NCBI GenBank assembly: GCA_018676385.1
Contig: JABHEX010000375.1
Coordinates: forward strand, 1 to 5,587
Direction: 5' to 3'
DNA length: 5,587 bases
Origin: Akkermansiaceae bacterium
Lineage (GTDB): Bacteria > Verrucomicrobiota > Verrucomicrobiia > Verrucomicrobiales > Akkermansiaceae
A model generated the notes under the pieces. The model was given only the letters and a program-made list of their open reading frames with translations, was not told the origin of the DNA and ran no database searches. The translations under genes were made by a program, and so were the position numbers. Positions within the stretch are counted from its first letter, which is position 1; the number at the start of each line of letters is the position of its first letter. Shown piece by piece: positions 1-5,587 of the stretch.

Positions 1-30
1 CCCCCTACCGTAAACATCCTGAGGTCAATC
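1..30. repeat. Probable edge of a second copy of the repeat, cut by the window
   Basis: Bases 3-30 match 326-354 imperfectly in direct orientation: about 24 identities with one single-base gap, sharing CCCTACC, AAACATCCT and TCAATC. In the right-hand copy this sequence abuts the palindromic arm. The palindrome of the left-hand copy would therefore lie just left of base 1, outside the window. Confidence 0.5.
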
Positions 31-153
31 CAATCTGAATTGAGAGAAATTTTTCTGATCTTTGGCTACGAAAAAACCGACTGCAAACTTTCTGAGCAAA
101 CTCAATTATGAGGTGATTCCGTAATTTGGTAAATTTGTAATTGTTCCAAGCCA

Positions 154-169
154 CCGCTGTTCGCAGCGG
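154..169. repeat. Small hairpin with TTCG loop next to the inverted repeat
   Basis: CCGCTG (154-159) pairs with CAGCGG (164-169) around a TTCG tetraloop on the plus strand (CGAA on the minus strand). The closing pair is G-C, not the C-G of the classic extra-stable UUCG loop. It lies six bases outside the left arm and is probably part of the same structured region. Confidence 0.6.
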
Positions 170-177
170 GGGGCTAG

Positions 178-199
178 GGCGGATTGGCCTCAATCCGCC
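178..199. repeat. Perfect hairpin, left arm of the inverted repeat
   Basis: GGCGGATTG (178-186) pairs perfectly with CAATCCGCC (191-199) around a 4-base loop GCCT. On neither strand is it followed by a T-run, so it is not a canonical intrinsic terminator. Confidence 0.85.
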
Positions 200-205
200 G
201 GGATA

Positions 206-270
206 GATCAAACGATGATCTTTACTCAGACCTGCCCCCGTCGGCCAAACCACGTCTAACCACGCGTTAG
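206..270. repeat. Two small hairpins in the spacer between the palindromic arms
   Basis: GATCA/TGATC (206-210 with 216-220) and CTAAC/GTTAG (256-260 with 266-270) are each perfect 5-bp stems with 5-base loops. Either alone could be chance. With the arms they give a run of five short hairpins over 154-326. Confidence 0.45.
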
Positions 271-306
271 CGGTTTTCCCCCAAATGACATTAACCCATC
301 GCGGCA

Positions 307-326
307 GCGGATTGAGGCCAATCCGC
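307..326. repeat. Perfect hairpin, right arm of the inverted repeat
   Basis: GCGGATTG (307-314) pairs with CAATCCGC (319-326) around loop AGGC. It begins 35 bases past the stop codon of the 613-residue protein gene in the direction of transcription, so in the mRNA it could shield the 3' end. It has no T-run after it. Confidence 0.82.
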
Positions 327-360
327 CCTACCATAAAACATCCTATGTTCAATCACCCTA

Positions 361-2202
361 CTACGGTGCTTGCTCCACCCGCAGGCGGGCGAAGAGTTTG
401 CCACCTGCACCCAGTGTTGAGCGTTTTAATTTCACCACCACCCTGTCAATACCGGGAGTCGTGGAGTAGTGGTTGTCGGTTTCGGTGATGATGACGTTAT
501 CGTTATCATGCACGGCGGTTATCCAGCTAGCAGAGGCTAGGGTTGTTCCGTATTGCACGACCATCGTGGTATCCGAGTGGTCGTTGGCCTCGTCAGCACG
601 ACGGAAGGTGCAGATGACGTAGTTGGGATCGGTTGTGTAGTCGAATGTCGGTAGCAGATCCGTTGCTGCGGTATTTATCGTAGCAGCGCCGAATGCCCAT
701 GCCATGCCGTTGCTGACGCCATCGTCGTTGGTATCATTGGCGAATGTTTCACCGCCGGACCAAGTTTCATATGGGTTTGATACGCTCCCGTTAACCGTGA
801 TGGTCGTGTCATCGAGGATCGCGGATGTGGTGTTCAGGCTGTTACCAGCAACATCCTTTAGGACGGCGTCTTGTTTGATGCTTAGCTGTAGGGTGCCGCC
901 GCCGGTTGGTGTCACCTCCACAGAGAAGAGACCGGGCGCGGGAATTGGGTCATCGGGCGCGATCTCGATGACGCCGATCTCGATGGTGACGGGCGCGGTG
1001 CCGGCATTTTCGAAGTCGGCGGCAGTCACGGTGGACTCGTCCATGGCCTCGTTGAAGGTCACCGTGTAGGTCACAAGCGTGTTGGCCTCGACTGAGCTGC
1101 CTCCTTGATCATCGACGAAGTCGGTGGATGCCAACATCGGTGCCGTGTTGTCCACGATGAGTGTCGTGTCGTCGAGGATCGCGGAGGCCGTGTCCAGTGA
1201 ATTGCCCTCCTCATCGTCCAATACCGCCGACGCGTTGACCTTGAGTCGCAAGGTGCCTGCGCTAGTCGGAGTGACGGGCACGGAGAAGACGCCGGGGCCG
1301 ATCTCTGCAACCGTGCCGATGCTGAATCCCGAGGTGCCTGCGTTGCCGAAATCTGCGGCGGTTACGGTGGTGTCGTTCATGTCTTTGTTAAAAGTAACCG
1401 TGTAATTCACTACGGTATTGATTCCGACCGGATCACCATCCCGATTGTCTACGATTGACGAGGGAAGCAGGGTTGGATCGGAGACGCCGTCGGTAATGGT
1501 CAGAACTTCCGAGATCGCGTAGATGGCGAATTTGCCATCGCCGCTGTTTCCTCCTGTCGTCTGGGATAGATTAAACCTGCTAATCCAGTGTCCTCCGGCC
1601 GTGAAACCCCAGAGACCTCCCCTCGAGGTGCCGCCCGCGGCACCAAGCTCATTGCCCAGCACGGGGTTTCCAGAGCCATCGGATCCTGTCCAAAGGCTTG
1701 AGTAAGCACCGTTGTTTAAAGGGCTTCCGCCCGTCTCCGACATGTTGATCGCGCTGCTGTGGTTGCCAGAACCTAAATACAAGTCGCCGTAGTTATCGGC
1801 CACTACGGTGATGCCGTTCACGAGCCAAAAACTTTCACCCCCAACACCAAAGGTTCCGGTGTTGACATTGGCAGCCACGGTCGGCGTTGAAACCAATGCT
1901 TTCCAAGTGATATTACCAAGTGCGCCACCGCGAAATGTGCTGGCGTTGGCTGCATTTTGCACGAAAGCGTTATAATCGGCGATGTTCGACGAAGTTGCGT
2001 TTATCCCCATGCTCGTTGCAAAGACGAGTCGGTATTCATCTCCATACTCCCATTCGAAGCCTGTTGCTGGGTTGATGCCTCCGTTTGCCGTCAAAAGCAG
2101 AATACCATGCTGGGATTTGAGTTCATCCTGAGCCGAGGCCGTAGTGATCGCCAAGCCCGCGATCGCGGCGAGGATTTTGATGGGTGCACATTTTCTTTTC
2201 AT
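361..2202 (-). CDS. Secreted multidomain protein with two Ig-like modules and C-terminal beta domain, 613 residues
   Basis: Predicted to be exported and extracellular or surface-located; ligand or substrate unknown. The ATG at 2202 gives a Sec signal peptide (KRK, then a hydrophobic core, cleavage near TASA|QDE at 24/25). Residues 26-235 form a beta-rich ectodomain with DEYRLVFATSM (55-65), IADYNAFVQNAAN (74-86), ITWKALVSTPTV (98-109) and a Gly/Asn/Ser-rich stretch. This pattern also occurs in exosortase-sorted (PEP-CTERM) proteins of Planctomycetes and Verrucomicrobia (recollection). Residues about 241-353 and 354-472 are tandem Ig-like modules sharing YTVTFN, TVTAADF, GNSL and SAILDDTT, closest to the Big_12 type. 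DTNDDGVSN (490-498) is a dockerin/thrombospondin-3-like calcium motif. It leads into a C-terminal domain (476-613) ending KLFARLRVEQAP, with no membrane anchor or PEP-CTERM tail. The start lies 80 bases after the previous stop, with no clear Shine-Dalgarno, so it may be operonic or have its own promoter. The stop is TAG at 361-363. Confidence 0.85.
   Translation of the reverse strand: MKRKCAPIKILAAIAGLAITTASAQDELKSQHGILLLTANGGINPATGFEWEYGDEYRLVFATSMGINATSSNIADYNAFVQNAANASTFRGGALGNITWKALVSTPTVAANVNTGTFGVGGESFWLVNGITVVADNYGDLYLGSGNHSSAINMSETGGSPLNNGAYSSLWTGSDGSGNPVLGNELGAAGGTSRGGLWGFTAGGHWISRFNLSQTTGGNSGDGKFAIYAISEVLTITDGVSDPTLLPSSIVDNRDGDPVGINTVVNYTVTFNKDMNDTTVTAADFGNAGTSGFSIGTVAEIGPGVFSVPVTPTSAGTLRLKVNASAVLDDEEGNSLDTASAILDDTTLIVDNTAPMLASTDFVDDQGGSSVEANTLVTYTVTFNEAMDESTVTAADFENAGTAPVTIEIGVIEIAPDDPIPAPGLFSVEVTPTGGGTLQLSIKQDAVLKDVAGNSLNTTSAILDDTTITVNGSVSNPYETWSGGETFANDTNDDGVSNGMAWAFGAATINTAATDLLPTFDYTTDPNYVICTFRRADEANDHSDTTMVVQYGTTLASASWITAVHDNDNVIITETDNHYSTTPGIDRVVVKLKRSTLGAGGKLFARLRVEQAP
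787..1482 (-). repeat. Tandem protein-level repeat: two Ig-like modules
   Basis: Residues about 241-353 and 354-472 of the 613-residue protein are two copies of one module. Each has the order YTVTFN, (T/S)TVTAADF, GxFSV.VTPT, GTL.L, AVL.D..GNSL, then SAILDDTT at the end. At DNA level the copies have clearly diverged, although short blocks such as tcgaggatcgcgga (811-824 and 1172-1185) are kept. The duplication is therefore old, or the modules are constrained at protein level. The second copy carries an insertion around IEIAPDDPIPAPG (412-424). Confidence 0.8.
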
Positions 2203-2282
2203 AGCTAGCGATTTGGTTGCAAATTCTGGAGAGTGATGAGTGAGCGGTCGTCCTGCAAGGAGAGCGCAAAAAAAGGTTCACA

Positions 2283-2996
2283 TTAGTTCATGAAATCGCG
2301 GATCGCGTGGAGCCGCAGGCGTTTCGTGGTCGGGTCTTGGTAGAAAAATACGAGGGCACGCGCATTTTTATGCACTGGCCAGGTGGTGCTCGAAAAAATT
2401 TTCCACTCCTTATTACGGAGATAGGCAAATGATACGTGGCAGAGGTTTTTACGCACTCCGCGGTCTGGTTTGGGTTTGATAATAGTGTGTGCACCTGGTT
2501 TCAGTGCGACTGCTTGTTTGCCAATTTTCCCCGCGATCGCCACTTTGGCGGTGTTTAAAAATAGAAATTTCTCACCGCCAAAATTAATTTTACGGCTATC
2601 CAATGCGATAATTTCAAAACCATCTGCGTTGGTGGCTCCCTTGCGAAGTAGCACAAGAAGTTGCTTCGATGACGTCAGGGCCTTGGTTTTTCCATAGACT
2701 TCAAATTTCGGTTTTCCGTCATCGCCCGTGACCATCTTTCCGATCACCCAAGTGTTTCTCGCTTGCACCATGTGAGGTTTGGAAATCTCGTTTGATGGGG
2801 TCTCAACCTCAATGGCCTTTGCATCTCCAGTCAACAACTGCAGAGGCTCGGTATCGTTGGCTCTGGGGAAGCAGACAAATTTCAAAGAGACCTTCGCCCC
2901 TTCTTGCGCGCTGCAAGGAAACAGGGAGAAACCCACAAGCAGCAGAATGCAGGTATAGATGAGGCGTGTCCTGTTGAAACAAGTCGTAGAGTGCAT
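2283..2996 (-). CDS. Exported lysine-rich protein of unknown function, 237 residues
   Basis: I cannot name a family or function. The start at ATG 2996 gives a good Sec signal peptide: RTR at 9-11, a hydrophobic core at about 12-27 and a type I cleavage site after Ala30 (PCSA|QEG). It is not a lipoprotein, because the Cys in FPC lacks a proper lipobox. The mature part (31-237) is short-stranded and lysine/arginine-rich, with no transmembrane segment, so a periplasmic or surface-bound beta-rich domain is likely. Visible segments include VSLKFVCFPRAND (36-48), KQLLVLLRKG (111-120), FGGEKFLFLNTAKVAIAGK (139-157), LKPGAHTIIKPKPDRG (165-180) and a C-terminal RALVFFYQDPTTKRLRLH (213-230). It begins 25 bases after the cassette A stop, suggesting co-transcription and a role as accessory to that system (inference). 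No strong Shine-Dalgarno is visible; the nearest purine run is AAAGAAA. Hand-counted GC is about 45% at 2521-2760, lower than the Ig-encoding part of the next gene. Confidence 0.85.
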   Translation of the reverse strand: MHSTTCFNRTRLIYTCILLLVGFSLFPCSAQEGAKVSLKFVCFPRANDTEPLQLLTGDAKAIEVETPSNEISKPHMVQARNTWVIGKMVTGDDGKPKFEVYGKTKALTSSKQLLVLLRKGATNADGFEIIALDSRKINFGGEKFLFLNTAKVAIAGKIGKQAVALKPGAHTIIKPKPDRGVRKNLCHVSFAYLRNKEWKIFSSTTWPVHKNARALVFFYQDPTTKRLRLHAIRDFMN

Positions 2997-3021
2997 ACAG
3001 AGGTTTCTTTTAAGGAAGAGA

Positions 3022-5587
3022 TTAAATTTCAGAGTCGTTCAGCCAGCGGAAACTCACGATGCGCAGTTTGCGGCCAAATGCCTTGTTCACATCCGACGTG
3101 AGGTCGGCTTGTTTTATATGAGAGTCGTCCTTTAGGTCAAGGTAATCAGGAACTCGCTGGACGACAGCTTCACACCATGCTCGTGCCACGACCTTGCCAT
3201 TGGCATCGAGCGAGTCTCCGTAGGTGCGGATGACAAAGGTGTCACCACGCGGAGTTAGTTGCCCGGCAAAGTTGCGCAATACATCCGCCTGGTCAACATA
3301 AGCGGCAGACCCGTAAGCGATGGGTCCTTCCAGTGCTTCAGCGAACTTGGGGTTCATTTTACTGATTTCAGCATTTTTGAATTTGCGATTGGCTGCGCGG
3401 AAGCCTGCATTGATGGAGACATCATCATCGTCAAGTGCCGCCTGAAGTGCTCCTTTCACAGAAAGCCCTTTTTCACCGGAATCGAGCCTGCGATTGACAA
3501 ATTCCGAGAGCGAGAGGAAGGGCCCGCGTAGCTTGACTTGCTTGACCATCGCCTCGGCGAGTTCCTCAATTTCCGTATCGCTCAGTTCACGCCAACCAGC
3601 CCACTGATCGGGAGATGATGGATCAGTCGTGCTTCCTTTGGTAGCCTTGCCATTAGGCACGGTGAATCCGGAAACAGGCACTCCCTCTGGTGTTATTTCC
3701 TGTAGCGAGACGCCAGCAGTCAATGCAGTATCTTTGTCGAGATAGGAGACTTTTTTCCCCTTGAGGCTGGAGAGGAAAATTTTCCAAGCCTCAACAGAGG
3801 TGCTGTTGACGTTAAACGATCCCTCCACCATCAAGTAGGATGCTATTTTGTCGGCCAAGCCGTCTTTAAATTGCTGTTGTTGAGCCGTGGTAAACAACGC
3901 GTTGAACTTGCCGAAATCTAACCGTTCCTTGTAGGGGACCATGCGGCGGTTGGGGAGTGGCTCGTCATCGAAGAAGAAATTGGTAGCAGCGGTCTTGGCG
4001 GTGACGTCACGTCTCACTCCGAAAATTTTCTGCCTTCTTGGTGTCTTGGAAATCGAGGAGAAGAAGTAGTCGTCCCAAAGAGCCTTGTTGGCGAGATATG
4101 AGTGGTCGACTATTTTAAGATTTCTTGCGCCTGAATCAGCACTGAACGTGCGAGACCAATTCTCGTATGCCTTGTCTGCAGAAATATGCGGATGGGCATA
4201 GGAATTTCCAATCGCCTGCAGGGTGTGCGGGAACATTCCGCCTTGTCCCGCAGCGGTGACACGGTGATAACTCTGTCTGCGGTAAGGATCAATCAGGCCA
4301 TAGTAGCCTTCGGTGCCATCGGCTCCAATACCTGCCGCAGCGTCAACGGCTAAACTAAATCCTCCCAGGTGGGCATGGCTTAAGGAGGCAATAGACATGG
4401 GCGCAATGAGTGGCACCTCTTGCTGTATAACGTGGGTAGTGCCAGATTCGGGAGTATACCCACCTCCATAATATCCCTGATTGTCCGGGCTGACCTGGAC
4501 GTTGGCCTCGAGCACGGAGTTAATTTCCTGTATCCACCAGTTCCATCCATAGTTGTAGAACGAGTCCTCGTCCCCCCTGTCAATATTACTCGGCGAGATG
4601 GCGGTGGAGTGAAGGAATGGTCTGCTGGCGAACTTGCGTCCACCTAAGGCTCCTCCGTTCGCCCCCTCGGACGTCTCGGTTCCAGCCATAAGGGCAAATT
4701 GCATGAATGGCCATACCTCCTGATCCGCGGCACGTGAAATGATTTCTGACCCACTGCGTTCCTGAGTAATGATCCTGGGTACACCACCAGGAAAGCCTTT
4801 GGTCATCAATGTGTTGTTAAACGCGCTGTTTATAGCTCCTTTACCCACACGACTCATCTGAAAATATTGACGGAAATGCCATGTCCCAGGATTCCCATGT
4901 TTCTGATGGCTTGCCTGGATCATAAAAAATGCCATCGCAGCACCTGTGTAAACAGGGGCATCAGCAGTTATTTCTACTGAGATCTTGTCTGTGGCCTTGA
5001 AAAGGAGGGTGCTGCCATCAGAATGAGGAGGAGAATTGTTCTTGTCAGAACGATGCAATTCTAAAAAGGCGGATGGATCCCAGCCTGATGCGACTTCGTG
5101 GCGTTCCACAAAACTATCCGTTTTTCTGAAGGCCATGTTTCCGGGGCGGTATGGAAGGGACAGCACCTTGACCTCGCCTGGCTCAAAGGTGATCGGACGG
5201 GTTCCAGAGAGATAGAGACTGAAAATATTGGGCTTGCCTTGGCCATTCTGGGCTGCCCAGTTCATATCTATACCGCTAGAGCTTCGATATTCCCCGTCGT
5301 TCTTGTTCCAGCGGATGTTGATCGGTAGATTCATCAGGCGGAACATCTGCGCATAGCGGTTAGGATCATCGCCGAAATTCATGACCAATGGCAAGTTAGT
5401 AGGGTTCCATAAAGTAATAGAGGGCGTGATTCCGAGGTGAAGCTTGTGGGTATAGGGGCTGGCGGCGGTAATCAAATTTGAACTACGTGGCTCAGCAGTC
5501 ATGCTCATCAAAAACTGAACCTTGATAGGAACCGGATTACGATAGAGACTGGAATATTGGCGCATGTACTGATCGAGATATCCCTTC
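3022..5587 (-). CDS. Verru_Chthon cassette protein A family protein, 5'-partial
   Basis: Large envelope-associated protein of unknown biochemical role, assigned to the Verru_Chthon cassette A family on remembered motifs, not a search. The frame stays open to the right edge. The ATG at 5565 is internal, because seven more codons (KGYLDQY) precede it without a stop, so the true start is outside the window. 854 residues are visible. Numbering from the ATG at 5565, key motifs are a beta-rich region with SITLWNPTNLPL (49-60), HSYLANKALWDDYFFSS (488-504), VEGSFNVNSTSVEAWK (580-595), LRGPFLSLSEFVNRRL (679-694), YGSAAYVDQADVLRNF (751-766) and ARAWCEAVVQRVPDY (794-808). Family members usually begin with a prepilin-like hydrophobic segment, which would be in the missing part. 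The NVNST plus helical LSLSEF segment recalls GspK minor pseudopilins (inference). The stop is TAA at 3022-3024, and the next gene starts 25 bases later, so the two probably share a transcript. No frameshift or internal stop is seen. Confidence 0.88.
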   Translation of the reverse strand, partial: KGYLDQYMRQYSSLYRNPVPIKVQFLMSMTAEPRSSNLITAASPYTHKLHLGITPSITLWNPTNLPLVMNFGDDPNRYAQMFRLMNLPINIRWNKNDGEYRSSSGIDMNWAAQNGQGKPNIFSLYLSGTRPITFEPGEVKVLSLPYRPGNMAFRKTDSFVERHEVASGWDPSAFLELHRSDKNNSPPHSDGSTLLFKATDKISVEITADAPVYTGAAMAFFMIQASHQKHGNPGTWHFRQYFQMSRVGKGAINSAFNNTLMTKGFPGGVPRIITQERSGSEIISRAADQEVWPFMQFALMAGTETSEGANGGALGGRKFASRPFLHSTAISPSNIDRGDEDSFYNYGWNWWIQEINSVLEANVQVSPDNQGYYGGGYTPESGTTHVIQQEVPLIAPMSIASLSHAHLGGFSLAVDAAAGIGADGTEGYYGLIDPYRRQSYHRVTAAGQGGMFPHTLQAIGNSYAHPHISADKAYENWSRTFSADSGARNLKIVDHSYLANKALWDDYFFSSISKTPRRQKIFGVRRDVTAKTAATNFFFDDEPLPNRRMVPYKERLDFGKFNALFTTAQQQQFKDGLADKIASYLMVEGSFNVNSTSVEAWKIFLSSLKGKKVSYLDKDTALTAGVSLQEITPEGVPVSGFTVPNGKATKGSTTDPSSPDQWAGWRELSDTEIEELAEAMVKQVKLRGPFLSLSEFVNRRLDSGEKGLSVKGALQAALDDDDVSINAGFRAANRKFKNAEISKMNPKFAEALEGPIAYGSAAYVDQADVLRNFAGQLTPRGDTFVIRTYGDSLDANGKVVARAWCEAVVQRVPDYLDLKDDSHIKQADLTSDVNKAFGRKLRIVSFRWLNDSEI

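Larger units (their letters stand above)
175..330. repeat. REPIN/MITE-like element: two palindromic arms in inverted orientation
   Basis: Bases 175-198 are the exact reverse complement of 307-330 (24 of 24), with 108 bases between them. Each arm is itself a hairpin (9-bp stem, 4-base loop at 178-199; 8-bp stem, 4-base loop at 307-326). Palindromes paired in inverted orientation define REPINs, which are mobilised by RAYT (Y1/HUH) transposases. A short element with terminal inverted repeats (MITE) fits equally well. No target-site duplication is obvious directly outside the arms, and no transposase is in the window. The class assignment is inference; the inverted repeat is directly visible. Confidence 0.7.
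1..360. other. 360-base stretch without a convincing gene, downstream of the 613-residue protein gene
   Basis: This stretch follows the TAG stop of the leftmost gene. Bases 1-150 are AT-rich and show no gene, promoter or terminator that I trust. Bases 150-335 are GC-rich and hold the inverted palindromic repeat and several small hairpins listed separately. A minus-strand frame from a TTG at 352 stays open to position 5 (115 codons). It runs straight through repeat and unique sequence alike and has no recognisable domain or signal, so I treat it as non-coding. Confidence 0.6.

Noticed and set aside
178..326. The palindromic arms as intrinsic terminators for the 613-residue protein gene
   Set aside because: The stems are strong, but neither is followed by a T-run on the minus strand. 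The stem after the stop leads into TGCCGCGATGGG.
154..330. CRISPR array
   Set aside because: The repeats are inverted and self-palindromic, with unequal spacing and only two arms; there are no regularly spaced direct repeats and no cas genes.
5..352. 115-codon minus-strand frame as a protein-coding gene
   Set aside because: It begins at a TTG with no ribosome site, covers both palindromic arms and AT-rich spacer, and has no domain, signal peptide or sensible composition. Kept only as a question in the findings.
704..1405. Plus-strand open frames opposite the Ig-like region (704-1069 and 1124-1405)
   Set aside because: They are antisense shadows of a GC-rich repetitive gene; their mutual similarity simply mirrors the tandem Ig modules.
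1957..2208. Plus-strand 83-codon frame opposite the N-terminus of the 613-residue protein
   Set aside because: It lies antisense to the signal peptide and ectodomain, with no recognisable features of its own.
2265..2290. Terminator after the 237-residue protein gene, using the T7 run on the minus strand
   Set aside because: The only stem before the T-run is about 4 bp (TTCA/TGAA) with a 10-base loop overlapping the stop, too weak to call.
2283..2996. 237-residue protein as a lipoprotein
   Set aside because: The Cys at 28 is preceded by LFP, not a lipobox, and a type I site follows directly (CSA|QE).
5563..5565. ATG at 5565 as the start of the cassette A gene
   Set aside because: The frame continues open to the window edge and family members are longer with a prepilin-like N-terminus. 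The residues around this Met are mid-domain sequence, not a signal region.

Overview
The window most likely comes from a member of the Verrucomicrobiota, probably the Verrucomicrobium/Rubritalea side of the phylum. The main evidence is the large protein at the right end. Its body and C-terminus carry the motif set I associate with the 'Verru_Chthon cassette protein A' family, which is essentially confined to this phylum. The secreted protein at the left end has a domain plan also common there: signal peptide, beta-rich ectodomain, tandem Ig-like modules, a DxNxDG calcium-type motif, and a C-terminal beta domain. GC content is moderate and uneven, from about 45% to 63% by hand count in different segments.

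Layout, read in the direction of transcription (all genes are on the minus strand, right to left). (1) 5587-3022: a Verru_Chthon cassette protein A homologue, cut at its 5' end by the window edge. (2) 25 bases later, 2996-2283: a 237-residue exported, lysine-rich protein of unknown function. (3) After an 80-base gap, 2202-361: a 613-residue secreted multidomain protein with two Ig-like modules. (4) 360-1: no convincing gene. This stretch holds a structured repeat in which two palindromic arms, 24 bases each and perfectly inverted, are separated by 108 bases (REPIN- or MITE-like). Part of what looks like a second copy is cut off at the left edge.

Working together: cassette A proteins are found beside pilin-like proteins B, C and D with prepilin-type N-termini. 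The C-terminal third of this one has an 'NVNST' segment followed by an 'LRGPFLSLSEF' helical segment, which looks like the GspK minor-pseudopilin arrangement. My inference is that the locus encodes a verrucomicrobial pseudopilus or secretion-like envelope apparatus. The 237-residue protein would be a close partner in the same transcript. The 613-residue protein could be a secreted or surface client, or simply a neighbour. B, C and D would lie to the right of the window and cannot be checked here. No promoter, canonical terminator, tRNA, rRNA, CRISPR array or transposase gene was found.
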